A stretch of DNA of 64,000 nt from Sceloporus undulatus. Taxonomy: Eukaryota > Chordata > Lepidosauria > Squamata > Phrynosomatidae. How positions within the stretch are numbered: position 1 is the stretch's first letter; each line of letters begins with the position of its first letter. The DNA is taken from NCBI RefSeq assembly GCF_019175285.1, contig NC_056523.1, positions 180,946,271 to 181,010,270 on the forward strand, read 5' to 3'. Below are positions 11,641 through 21,941 of this stretch, piece by piece. Under the pieces are notes generated by a model. That model saw only the letters and a program-made list of their open reading frames with translations, was not told the DNA's origin and ran no database searches. The position numbers were made by a program, and so were the translations under genes.

Positions 11641-12389
11641 TTATGATGGCATACAGCCAGCATAAAGTAATAAAATGTTTAGAAAAATTACCTTACATCC
11701 ACTTAGAAACATTTCTATTCCAGCATATCATATAAACACTATATTCAAGCATATCATATAAATGCATGAGTACATGCAAATGTTAAGGATAAAACTTTGA
11801 AACGTGTTTCTGGAAGGATTTAGGAATACAAAAATAAGGGATTATCTACTATCAAAGTAATTGTGAGGAGATTATATGATAGTTGCCCTTCTAGAGTTGG
11901 CGAATAATTTATTCATATGGATCTACATGGTCAATCGATTTCTATAGACAAAATCATTTTAAATAAATAAATAAATAAAATTATGGCTGTAGTAGCTAAA
12001 AAAGGGCATTTATGATATAGTAATTTACTGCATCTGTATTAAAAAGTTTTTACAACAAATAGCAGCTGCAAAGAATTTAGCAACTTTGGTAGCTACATAT
12101 TCACTGCTATCTGCAAGAAGACAGTCCACATAAAGTTCCTCCTCCTGCCAGGAAACTATTGAGTAAACAGGGAATTAAGTTGTCTCCAGAGTTGTAGTCC
12201 AGCACTCAAACCACTGTACCATTCCAACAGCATATTACCAATAAATAAATGTACTCGCTCTCTGATCTTGCTTCCTTAGGACAGGAAGTAACTAGAGGCA
12301 AGACTGTAAATAGCTGCAGCAAAGAATGGATCCCCTTGAGGCAAAATCCACCCCTTTGTTCAGTGTGTTACTACTAGATGTTGTAAAAG
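11641..12389. other. AT-rich intergenic stretch, no gene seen
   Basis: AT-rich DNA with a short 'aaataaataaataaa' run near 11964-11980. No exon or recognised repeat family is seen beyond weak resemblances. Confidence 0.45.
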
Positions 12390-12562
12390 CCAGCGTGATG
12401 TAGTGGTTTGAGCGTTGGACTACAACTCTGGAGATCAGGGTTCGAAATCCCCGCTCAGCCATGGGAACCCACTGGGTGATCTTGGGTGAGTCACATTCCC
12501 TCAGCCCCAGAAAACCCCGTTAAAGGTTTGCATGAGGGTTGCCATCAGTTGGAAACGACATG
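12390..12562 (+). repeat. Sauria-type tRNA SINE
   Basis: The best preserved head in the window: 'gccagcgtgatgtagtggtt' and then 'ggttcgaaatccccgctc', with the tail 'cagttggaaacgaca'. The tRNA-like A and B boxes are close to functional consensus. Confidence 0.88.
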
Positions 12563-13084
12563 TGTTCAGTGAGGACTTCCTTCCAGTCACTTCCTCTACC
12601 TGGTCTACCTCATAGGGTTGTTGTGAAACCAAAGACAAAGCTGTGTTGGCCTGGAAAATCAGTAAGCAAAGGGATATTGCATATGCTGACTGTATGTACT
12701 ATTTTAAACGGGACAGTACTGCCTTTTCATATTTCTAGACCGTTCTGTCATTTTAATATAAATGTCAGTTTTTGTCCCGTTTTCAAGGAAAATGCCCTGT
12801 TATGTTGCAGAAATGGTTTCACGATCCCTGAACAAAATTGTGTCATGAGTTTGAGAAATTTTATGCCAAAGCGTTGAAAGATTGAAATTTGCTGCGTAAG
12901 ATGACTTCACTGGAGAAATAATATTCATGGTTTGATTGGGGCACAATACAGACTCCCTCTAAGTCTACCAACATTTTTTGTATGCGTTCGGTCACTGAAG
13001 AATAATTGTTAGCTCAGGATGTTCATGTAATAAAACTTCTGTTATGGTCTTACTTTTTGATGAATACAGACTATTACATACACT

Positions 13085-13205
13085 GTAGAAATAATCCAGT
13101 TTGAGGCCGCTTTAACTGCCCTGGCCCAGTGCTAGGGGATCCTGGGAATTGTAGTTTATTGCTGCCCCAGAGTTCTCCGACAGAGAAGGCTAAATGTCTC
13201 ACAAA
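13085..13205 (+). mobile_element. half of the palindromic (foldback) element
   Basis: 'agaaataatccagtttgagg', then 'ctttaactgccctggc' and 'tcctgggaattgtagttt' form the left arm of the palindromic family seen complete at 36610-36832. The right arm is absent. Confidence 0.75.
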
Positions 13206-13312
13206 ACTACTACACAAAATGAGTGGATACTAAAGTAGTATGATTATATGGAGACACATTTGGAATGTTAATATATCTTTATTCAATTTTAAAATACAAA
13301 AGTAATCACAAC

Positions 13313-13412
13313 NNNNNNNNNNNNNNNNNNNNNNNNNNNNNNNNNNNNNNNNNNNNNNNNNNNNNNNNNNNNNNNNNNNNNNNNNNNNNNNNNNNNNNNN
13401 NNNNNNNNNNNN
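13313..13412. other. assembly gap, exactly 100 N
   Basis: A run of exactly 100 N, the usual placeholder for a scaffold join of unknown size. It bounds the left side of the inverted contig that carries a NEMP1 exon. Confidence 0.99.
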
Positions 13413-13461
13413 TTTTAGGGTTAACGACCGTGCAGGTGCCGTGCGGTCCCTAACCCTAAAA
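13413..13461. repeat. hairpin at the contig end
   Basis: 'ttttagggtta' (13413-13423) is matched by 'taaccctaaaa' (13451-13461). The interior is also GC-rich and partly self-complementary ('gaccg' with 'cggtc'). It begins directly at the edge of the 100-N gap, so the assembly may have broken at this structure. Confidence 0.75.
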
Positions 13462-14178
13462 TCAGTGCCAGCACGGCGCTTTTGTGCAGTCTGTACAGCA
13501 CCAAAATGTCACAAAGAGCTTGTGATGGCTTTTCTTACAGAACCAAGTGGGATGTGCAGAACTGTACTGGACTCTCTAATCCAACCCAGTTAAATCTTGT
13601 GTGGTGATTCTAAAAGAAACTGAAGAAACAAGAAGTATGGCAGAACTTTGTGAACAACCTTGGGGCTACATATGAAAAGAGGTCAGAAAGGAGTCTCTCT
13701 TACAGAGGAAGTACATACAAGTTCTTTTCAATAAGGCTTGCTTGTTGCAGTGCACAAGAACAGCAATCCATTCAAAGATGCCCTCCTTTACAACAGGAAA
13801 ATACTAAATTCTTCTCTTTGAGAAATTCTGTAATATCCCTTTAGCTCAATCCAAGATGGGCAAGATAAATTCTTCATGTAATTATCCGAAACTACTCTGC
13901 ATTTGCTCAGTTAAGCAGACACCACAACATTAACACTACATTCTAGTGGATCCCATTTATAGTACAACATATAGTTAAAAAGTCCCACGTTACATCACCA
14001 GCCCAGCTGCATTCTTATAATCCTGACACTGCAACTGTACTTCATTTCTGCACACCAGAGGATCCAACAGTTGCTTTTCCTAGAATTAGGAAGGGACAAG
14101 ACTAATCTAGTGCACTAATAGTACTAGAAGACAACTTCCACAGCATGTCAGCAATCAATGTAAAACAGTACATACTAC

Positions 14179-14395
14179 GAGCAACGGTGATACTGTAATC
14201 TGAGGGTGGTTCAAGGGGGTCAACTTTCAAGCAGGTTTTATTACTGTAGAGGCCTACAATAATGTAAGTGTCATTGAGCTTCTCTTTGAAGAAAGAACCA
14301 ATGTAGGTCCATATGTTGAACTCCTCCAGTTCTTTCAGCTTCTCCTCATTTTCGACTTGGATGACCCGGATCATCTTGGCACTTTTTACTCTGAT
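14179..14395 (-). CDS. NEMP1: NEMP1 lumenal-domain exon, on the opposite strand to the rest of the gene
   Basis: The acceptor 'tttgtacag' precedes 14395 on the minus strand and the donor 'gtagtatg' follows 14179. The 217-bp exon starts in phase 0 and ends in phase 1. The peptide starts IRVKSAKMIRVIQVENEEKL, includes KEKLNDTYIIVGLYSNKTC and ends DYSITVA. This is the conserved N-terminal domain of NEMP1/TMEM194A, which lies in the nuclear envelope lumen before the membrane helices. The other exons are on the + strand at 19253-26106. The 2049-bp contig holding this exon (13413-15461) has a 100-N gap on each side. Flipping it restores gene order, so a scaffolding inversion is the simplest reading. 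A true genomic inversion breaking the gene is the alternative. Confidence 0.9.
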
Positions 14396-14999
14396 CTGTA
14401 CAAAGCACAGGAGAAAAGAACACCAAGTAACACACAAGTATCAAAATGTCACCATTTAAAGACTATTTCAATCAAACAACACATATATTGGGCATAATTA
14501 TGGAGCACTGATTTTAAAAGATCAATAGCAGACAGGCCCAGAAAAAAGCACTAAAAATGATAAAGGACTTTTGGAAAGGGCTAATACAGTACAATGTGAA
14601 AGAGGTGCTTGAAGAAGACTGGTAGAATAAAAGTTATTACACTAATGAAGCACACATATTCCCTTGAGAAATAAAGAACAAGACGAAAGATTAAGATCCC
14701 TGAGATAAAAAGACAAGACACACAGTTCTAAAGTTGAACTTCACTGTGCAATTAACTGAACAGGAGATAAAGCAGTGCCTGCAAGAAATCAAATCATTTA
14801 ACAGATGAAGGGCTATTCTGGATCTCTGGCTCTAGGATGGAGGACAGGAGTAGTCATCACTAAACCATGACACTGCCACTCAGACACAATTATGGGAGAA
14901 ATTGTGTCATTTAGTATCCAAGCTGCTAAACACAACTGATGGTGAATGGCAATCACAGTAAGTGTGACTCTCTTGTTCCAGCCTTTGAGAAATACAGTA

Positions 15000-15227
15000 G
15001 GTCCTTGATATACACTAGACGGCTAGCATTTGCTTCCAGGCCCCTCATGGATACCAAAATCCATGGATGTTCAATTCCCATTAAATATACAATGGCAGAG
15101 TGTATCCTTTATATAAAATGGCAAAATTAAGGTATGCTTTTTGGAATTCATATACTTTTGGAACATTTTCAAGCCTTGGGTGATTGAATCCGTGGATAAT
15201 GAATCCATGAATATGGGGGGCTGACTG
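15000..15227 (+). mobile_element. pogo/Tigger-like MITE (MER2-like ends)
   Basis: 'cagtaggtccttgatataca', 'ccatggatgttcaattccc' and 'tataaaatggcaaaattaa' are present, and the right end is 'atggggggctgactgta'. The arrangement and TA-type ends match a Tc1/mariner-pogo MITE whose second copy is at 37878-38100. This copy lies inside the inverted contig. Confidence 0.7.
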
Positions 15228-15461
15228 TATTTGGAAACTTCAACTGGTACAGAACATTGTGACCATTGATCAGGTCAGCTGCGAGAAACAGGTGGCTCCC
15301 TTCTTACAACAGTTGCTATAACTGGCAACTGGTCTTTTTCCAGTTCAGAGCACTGGTATAAGGCCTTCTGCAATCTGAAATCTGGCTATCTGAAAAACTG
15401 CATTCTCCCAGAGGAATCAGCCAAGGCAGAAAACAAAAGACAATGAGTCAGTTTCTTTTTT

Positions 15462-15561
15462 NNNNNNNNNNNNNNNNNNNNNNNNNNNNNNNNNNNNNNN
15501 NNNNNNNNNNNNNNNNNNNNNNNNNNNNNNNNNNNNNNNNNNNNNNNNNNNNNNNNNNNNN
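15462..15561. other. assembly gap, exactly 100 N
   Basis: A run of exactly 100 N flanked by T homopolymers on both sides. It bounds the right side of the inverted contig. Confidence 0.99.
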
Positions 15562-16784
15562 TTTTTTTGTAGTGACCTGATGAGCAGGTGAGCATTGCAA
15601 TGGGTATTGGAAATTGGGTTGTGCTTAAGCTTTCATATTCCTTTCATATCTCACAAAACCAGTATACACATGATGATACTGTTCTTAGGTGAGCCGAAAG
15701 GTGCTAAACACACTACGTCACCTTTCAAAGCCTACTGTTTTTTTCCTTGGACAAAGATGTTAAAAATATCTATGATGTATATTTTGTTTTTGTTGCATGG
15801 ACAATATGGCTACCCCTGAATATCTGTATGTTTTGGATTTGAAAATACAGATATACTTCAGTTAAAGCAGATCCTTTTCTGGGCCATTAGGGAGAGGCGG
15901 GATATAAATAAAAATTATTGTTATTGTTATTTAATAGAAAATTTGGTACGGGGGAAGAAATAATGTGGAAAGACTATAGGTTTCAACAACACAAAATGTT
16001 TCAGGAAATATGTTATGCAAAATTAAATATATACACATGTGAAATGAAACAGTCAGATCAGACAAGCCTTATATATGTAAACAAAACATATGGCTAACAC
16101 ATTGGAAATGCTTAGAGAGTGCCTAGCGATATAGAAACATAAGTGCTAAGTGCTAAAACCATTTTGGATCTTTTAGATTCCAGTTGAAGGCTTCTTCCAA
16201 AACGCATCCAACAATGATTTTATCTTTCACCAGACTCCACTTCCTTATGATTTCCATTTTGGTGGCCAATTATGTAGATCTGATTTTTAAAAAACATGCT
16301 GAAGGTGAAGCAGATTTATCTGTTCTCTCTTTCTGTTTTGCTGCTCATGCATACCCAGAAGAGGTTCTGGGGATAGTTGCTTTTTGCCTCCCCTTCATTA
16401 GAATCCCACTTTTTCCCAGCTCAAGCTTTATTATAGTGTTTACTACAGTCATACTGCTATAATCCCACATTCACTGTACTCCTAGTGCTCTTTTACCATA
16501 CTTATGCTGCTAAAAATCCCAACTAGTCAGTGGGCAAGGAAAAAAGGGTCTGGATGGTGTGAAAAGACTTTATAAAAACGAGTTTATTTGTCTAATGCTT
16601 TGTTAACTGAGGTATGCCTTTACTGAATTTAGTTGCAACAAGGGAATCCTAAAGTAGAGTTACCAAATGACCTGAGACTTGATGTCTGAGGTTTTAACCT
16701 CCAGTACAGGTAGAACAATCTGTATTTAGCTATCATTGGTAGGTTTTACCTGTTCAGCACCTAAAAGTTCCTGAAGTGTTAGTA
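15562..16784. other. NEMP1: NEMP1 intron sequence with an L2-like tail
   Basis: AT-rich DNA. An L2-like LINE 3' end is visible at about 15878-15935 ('gggagaggcgggatataaa' then ATT repeats). I searched for the exon encoding the first NEMP1 membrane helix (expected start R-F-D-P-K) and did not find it. A 92-codon frame at 16184-16462 has no family resemblance and no splice context. Confidence 0.5.
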
Positions 16785-17425
16785 GACCACAAGTTGAACA
16801 TGAGTCAACAGTGCGATATGGCAGCTACACAACCCCCAGTGTGATTCTAGGCAGCATCAATAGAAGTATAGATCAAGAGAAGTAATAGTGCCACTCTATT
16901 CTGCTTTGGTCAGGCCTCACCTGGAATACTGTGTCCAGTTCTGGGCACCACAATTCTCAAACGATGTTGACAAACTGGAGTGTGTCCAAATGAGGGCAAC
17001 TAAAATAGTGAAGGGTCTGGAAACCATGCTCTATGAGGAGAAACTAAAGGAGCTGAGTATTTTTAGCCTGGAGAAGAGATGGGTAAGAGGTGATATGATA
17101 GCCATGTTTAGGTATTTGAAGAAGTGTCACATTGAGGATGGAGGAAGCTTATTTTCTGCTGCTCCGGAGAATAGGACACAGAGCAATTGATTCAGACTAC
17201 AGGAAAAGAGATTTCACCTCAACATTAGGAAGAACTCCTGAAAGTAAGAGTTGTTCAACAGTGGAACACACTCCCTTGGAGAATGGTGGAGTCTCCTTTG
17301 AAGGTTTATAAACAGGCCAGATGGCCATCTGTTGAGAGTGCTTTGATTCCATGTTCCTGCATGGCAGGGCATTGGACTGGATAGTCCTTGTAGTCTCTTC
17401 CAACTCTATAATTCTTTCATTCGCT
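16785..17425 (+). mobile_element. CR1 LINE fragment, + strand (5'-truncated)
   Basis: The longest frame (16888-17190) reads [20 protein letters not shown], then [18 protein letters not shown], then [20 protein letters not shown]. This is the C-terminal end of the CR1 reverse-transcriptase ORF. The usual CR1 3' end follows ('tggccatctgttgagagtgc', 'ctcttccaactctataattc'). The 5' part is missing and the frame upstream of 16888 is broken. It lies in a NEMP1 intron. Confidence 0.85.
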
Positions 17426-17554
17426 ATGTGACAGTATGATGGGTTCTTGAGAAACTCACTGTGCTATGCCTACAGACAGCTTCTCTCTTTGAACTGGAGA
17501 GAGGTAGCCCAGATCTCAAAGTTACTTTGTTGCTGGTATTTATTGACTTAGTCC

Positions 17555-17970
17555 TCAGTCCCCTTGGCGGGGTACATACCTCCGCTTTGCGGCACTCTGC
17601 TGCCGCCGCCAGTAGGTCCGCGGGGGAGCCGGAGCCTTCACACGGCCCGACTCCTGCGCGGACCGAAAAAGAAGCTCCAAAATGGAGCTTCTTTTTCCGT
17701 CGCGTTTGCGACGTAGCGAGGTGCCAGGGGCGCATTCGCTACGTCACAAGCGACGCGACGCTTACGGACGCGACGCGTCCGATACGCAAAGATGGCGCCG
17801 GCCATGTAGAAGGGCCAGCGCCATCTTGTACAGACGGAGTCCGTATTAGGCCCAGGGGCGTCTAAAAGAGACGGCCCTTTTTTAAAATGGGATGTCCTCC
17901 GGACGTCCCAAATGCCGGTGCAGAAAGCACCCTTGTGACCAAGAAGGGATTGGGTCTCCACCTGCATCAG
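17555..17970. repeat. CpG-rich multi-hairpin block of unknown family
   Basis: A sharp island of CpG-rich DNA in AT-rich intron. It holds a chain of inverted repeats. There is a perfect 15-bp stem with a 3-nt loop (17665-17679 with 17683-17697), a 10-bp stem (17710-17719 with 17736-17745), another 10-bp stem (17789-17798 with 17818-17827) and a shorter one at 17889-17909. No terminal repeats or target duplication could be fixed. The open frames here (for example 17461-17865) have no protein resemblance and arise from the lack of stops in GC-rich DNA. Confidence 0.7.
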
Positions 17971-18481
17971 CCCTCTCTCACTTAAATCTCAGTTTAAGCA
18001 AACATCTCAAAATACAGGACTGTGACTTCAAAATGGTTCCTTTACCTCTTTTGTATGATTTTTAAACATTTTTGCCTGATGAAAAAGGCTAGTGAGCTGT
18101 ACAGTAATCATAACATATTTTGTGCTTTTTAGCTGGTCTAATGAAGGTATCACTGCGATTTTATTTGGATTTCATTTTATTCTATTGCAACATGCCTACC
18201 CCAAATACACATTTTTCATACCTAAATTTTTTTAACATGGACCTGGCTTGTTTTCACTATATCTTTGGTTTTGGAATACTGTGTTTCATAAGGTTGTTAG
18301 CAAGTCAGGGTTATGTGGCTTTGAATGATTATGTTATCCTGTATATGCAGGCACACATTTGGATGTCTATAATAAGATAATTAAACTAGCACTTAAAGGC
18401 TGCCTTTGGGAAATGGATTTTGGATCATGGACTGTGGATCATGGATATGGAAATGAACTTTAGATCACAGTAATTTTCTTA

Positions 18482-19240
18482 GAATCATAGAATCGTAGAG
18501 TTGGAAGAGACCACAAGGGCCATCCAGTCCAACCCCCTGCCATGCAGGAAATCTCAATCAAAGCATCCCCGACAGATGGCCATCCAGCCTCTGTTTAAAG
18601 AAGGAGATTCCACTACACTCCGAGGGAGTTTGTTCCACTGTCGAACAGCCCTTACTGTCAGGAAGTTCCTCCTAGTGTTGAGGTGGAATCTCTTTTCCTG
18701 CAGCTTGCATCCATTGTTCCAGGTCCTGTTCTCTGGAGCAGCAGAAAACAAACTTTCTTCCTCCTCAATAGGACATCCCTTCAACTATTTAAACAGGGCT
18801 ATCATATCACCTCTTAACCTTCTCTTCTCCAGGCTAAACATCCCTAGCTTCCTGAGTCATTCCTCATAGGGCATGGCTTCCAGACACTTCACCTTTTTAG
18901 TCACCCTCCTTTGGACACACTCCAGTTTCTTTTTTTTTTTTTTTAATTGTGCCCAGAACTGGACACAATATTCCAGGTGGGGCCTGACCAAAGCAGAATA
19001 GAGTGGCACTATTACTTCTCTTGATCTCGACACTATACTTTAATTGATGCAGCCTAAAATTGCATTGGCCTTTTTAGCTGCCGCATCACATTGTTGACTC
19101 ATGCTCAACTTGTGGTCTACTTGGACTCCTATATCCCTTTCGCATGTAGTCTCGTTCAGCCAGGTGCCCCCCTGACTGTGTGTAGATCTTATTTTTGCAG
19201 ACAAGCTGAAATAAGTGTTGTCTTTGCAGGAGCTCACTTT
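18482..19240 (-). mobile_element. CR1 LINE fragment, minus strand (5'-truncated)
   Basis: Minus-strand frames read LSAKIRSTHSQGGTWLNETT, then CERDIGVQVDHKLSMSQQCD, then AAAKKANAILGCIN. The final block contains [11 protein letters not shown]. The CR1 3' end 'ctctacgattctatgattct' is at 18482-18502. Frames shift between 18784 and 19040, and a T-run at 18931-18946 interrupts the copy. Its 5' end stops about 10-25 bp before the acceptor of the NEMP1 exon at 19253. It is the same family as the copy at 16785-17425, in the opposite orientation. Confidence 0.85.
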
Positions 19241-19252
19241 TTTATTATTCAG

Positions 19253-19323
19253 CTGGAGTGAGCATCGGTGTGCTAAGTTCACTACTCATCGTCATCTATG
19301 TACTGTCCAGAATGGTGCCTAAG
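19253..19323 (+). CDS. NEMP1: NEMP1 exon, second membrane helix
   Basis: A 71-bp exon too short for ordinary frame finding. It has the acceptor 'ttttttattattcag' and the donor 'gtgagt'. It enters in phase 1 and leaves in phase 0, encoding GVSIGVLSSLLIVIYVLSRM then VPK. The peptide aligns with the mammalian NEMP1 segment GxxVGxxASLLIIIFxLSKF-MPK. Almost all of it is one membrane helix. The pyrimidine tract sits directly beside the 5' end of a CR1 insertion. Confidence 0.93.
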
Positions 19324-20512
19324 GTGAGTAAAAGCATAGTATAGTTGGCTAAACTAGATAATTTAGCAATAGGCTGGCTCACTTTATATGGTTGAGCACC
19401 ACTTTCAGACACCACGTTGAGACCTCTGTCTCTTGATGTAAGGTATGCGGCTTACCCAGCCTGGGCTATAGGAAACAATCTACCACACAGTTTTGCTATT
19501 CATGTTCTTCCTTTCCCAATTTACACCTGCATTTCTTGAAGGATTTTTAGGTGTTCTGAGTTAACAAGGGATGGTAGCATGCATTTTTGTGCTTTCCTTG
19601 TGCTGCCTTGCTTTACCCTTTGGGAAGCTGATTTCCTTGGGAGTGGGCAGAAGGAACACTGGTGCAACATGAATAGTATAGCACTTCTGTTTGCTCCTAA
19701 AGGCATTTGGTCAGTCAAAGATGGAGAGGAAGAGGAAATGCACAGCAAAGCATAGAACTTTAGGAACATGGAAGTCATAGCAAGCTTTGGTAATAGTCAC
19801 AGAGCCTAGATAGCAGAGTACTGAAAATTGTTATAGACGAAGGAAGGAACATGAGCTCTCAGTGGCCAGAGACAGCTCACGTTCCCACAAGGAGATGGTC
19901 CTTCTTGAACCTTTACTAGGAGTCTTGTCTAATATATAGCAGCCTGGAGGACCATCAGGGTATGCTTTTATTAAAACCTGGAAAATCTTAATGTCAGAAA
20001 GACTGTAGTACTTTAATTGCAGTATAAAATAAAGTGAAGTATTTTCCTGTTGGGGGTGGGACTAATTATGTTTTCTGTGCAAGTTCAGAAGCAATGCTTG
20101 AAAAAGTATGGGTGTTTTTGTTTTGTTTTTGGAGTACAGTTTCCAGATCTTCAACCAGTAGTCTTAAGGAATTCTGTGAAACTTGCTGAAAACAATAACT
20201 TTTTCCAGTTAGTGGTTGTATTACTAGAAATACTAATTTTCCAGTGTATGAAAAGTCACGGTAACAAGAAGAGAATTCAGATTATGCAGTTCTCCATGAT
20301 ACCCTCCAAACAAGTAATTCAGCAAATGATAATGATAATTTTTAGGCAAGTTTATTCTTCAGGACAGGGGACTGAGATTAAATAAAGTAGTCAGTTTTGT
20401 TGAAAATGGCTCTGTGCATTTTGCTTTATATTTATGTTTGTTTAAAAATTCCTGTGGGGTTAAGAAAATTGTTCAAGTGTCCCTTGTGACAGAATTCCAG
20501 TCCAGTGAAGAA
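19324..20512. other. NEMP1: NEMP1 intron, no other feature seen
   Basis: Intron sequence without a recognised repeat family or exon. Confidence 0.5.
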
Positions 20513-20862
20513 GTACAGGTTGAGTCTCCCTTACTTGGAATTCCAAAATGTGAAATACTCCAGAATCCAAAATTGTCTGCATGGGTGGCTGAGATAGTGA
20601 CACCTTTGCATTCTTATGATTCAGTGTACACAAACTTTGTTTCATGCACAAAATGGTTAAAAATATTGTGTATAATGTTAACTTCAAGCTATCTATATAA
20701 GGTGTATATGAAACAAAAATAAATCATATGTTTATACTTAGGTCCTATCTCTGAGATATTTCATTAGGAAGATGTACATATTCCAAGAATCCAAAAACAA
20801 TTTCCAAACTCCATAACACTTCAGTCCCCAAGCATTTCAGTTTAGGGAGATTCAACCTGTAT
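20513..20862 (+). mobile_element. pogo/Tigger-like non-autonomous DNA transposon
   Basis: Both ends are visible: 'acaggttgagtctcccttac' on the left and 'agggagattcaacctgta' on the right, as an inverted pair. The interior carries the family words 'ttcagtgtacacaaactttg' and 'ttcatgcacaaaatggtt'. It lies in a NEMP1 intron. Confidence 0.8.
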
Positions 20863-21826
20863 AGTGAGGTTTGAGTAGTGGTCTGGGGCATTTTATTTAT
20901 TTCTTCATTTATTTTGATAGCTTACACCCCCTTATAAGAGTTTGCATTCTACTCACCACTCATTCACTACAAAAATGGACTGTTGTAAAGACCTATTTCT
21001 CACAAAGTCACAGTGGTAAACCTATACCTGTTTGTATCACTGCCAGTGGGGCTCACATGATTTAATCTTCTTCAGTACAAGAAACTTCCACAGACTATTA
21101 GGTGTTTGGAAAAGGTTTTAGTCCATATCTTAACATGTTAGCTTTGGTAGGAGATGATTTTGTCACATGAGCCCTTATCTGTAGACTGAAGTGATACAGT
21201 CTACCCTAGGGATGGGTAACTTAGGTGAATCCAGGCATCATTCTCAGTGATGCTGAAGGAACAGTTGACAGCAGATGAGTTTATCCCTCGTGTCAGCTAA
21301 GGCAGAAGGACGTTAATGGGGTGTTCCTGGAATTGTTAGCCTTAGAAACAGAATGTGTACACTGTACACATACTGTGTTTAAGTAATTACTCTCTCAACC
21401 CAATCTTAAGTTTTGTTGTGATTGCAGCAATTTCAGAAATTGGGAAGTGACTGCGTGTGGCTTGAGGGGCTGGACAAAAAATGAGTGTGGGCTGAAGGTG
21501 ATCTTCAAGCCATGTACTGCCCATCCCTGGATTCAGCACGGATTGTCCAATTCTTTCATGACTGTGGAAATGAGGCCTAGGATATCCAAGTGAATGTTTC
21601 ACATCAGCAGCTAACAGGAGTTTCTTCAAAATATTTGTCCAGACTCTGGGGCAGATCTATCCTTGTTAGACAGAGGCCAATGGATAAGTGCTAGATGTGG
21701 CACCTGCATTGGGTAACAGCTTAGCGACTGTGTGTATCTGATTTTAGAACCATTTTATTTGTCTGCTATGTCATGAATGCTGAAATAACTGAAATGTATT
21801 TTGGGGTTACATTTTTTGTGCCCTAG

Positions 21827-21941
21827 AAAAGTCCCATCTACCTCATGCTTGTGGGAGGCTGGTCTTTTTCTGTTTACCTTATCCAGCTGGTGTTCAGAAA
21901 TCTACAAGAGATCTTCAAATTGTACTGGGAATATCTGCTGG
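21827..21941 (+). CDS. NEMP1: NEMP1 exon, third membrane segment
   Basis: A 115-bp exon with the acceptor 'ttttttgtgccctag' and the donor 'gtgagt'. It runs from phase 0 to phase 1. The peptide is KSPIYLMLVGGWSFSVYLIQ then LVFRNLQEIFKLYWEYLLG. This matches mammalian NEMP1 (KSPIYVILVGGWSFSLYLIQ) with few changes. The region contains a membrane helix followed by an amphipathic stretch. The final G is completed by the next exon. Confidence 0.96.

Noticed and set aside
12390-12470. tRNA-like A and B boxes as a true tRNA gene
   Set aside because: They belong to the SINE head. There is no cloverleaf, and the same sequence recurs throughout the window.
13413-13461. 'ttaggg' and 'ccctaa' words as an internal telomere repeat
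   Set aside because: Only one unit stands on each side, as part of a hairpin. No tandem telomere array is present.
16184-16462. A 92-codon frame considered as the missing NEMP1 exon
   Set aside because: Although hydrophobic in parts, it lacks the R-F-D-P-K start and the expected helix sequence, and has no fitting splice phase.
17461-17967. Open frames on both strands of the CpG-rich block
   Set aside because: GC-rich DNA has few stop codons. The peptides have no recognisable domain and the DNA is dominated by hairpins.
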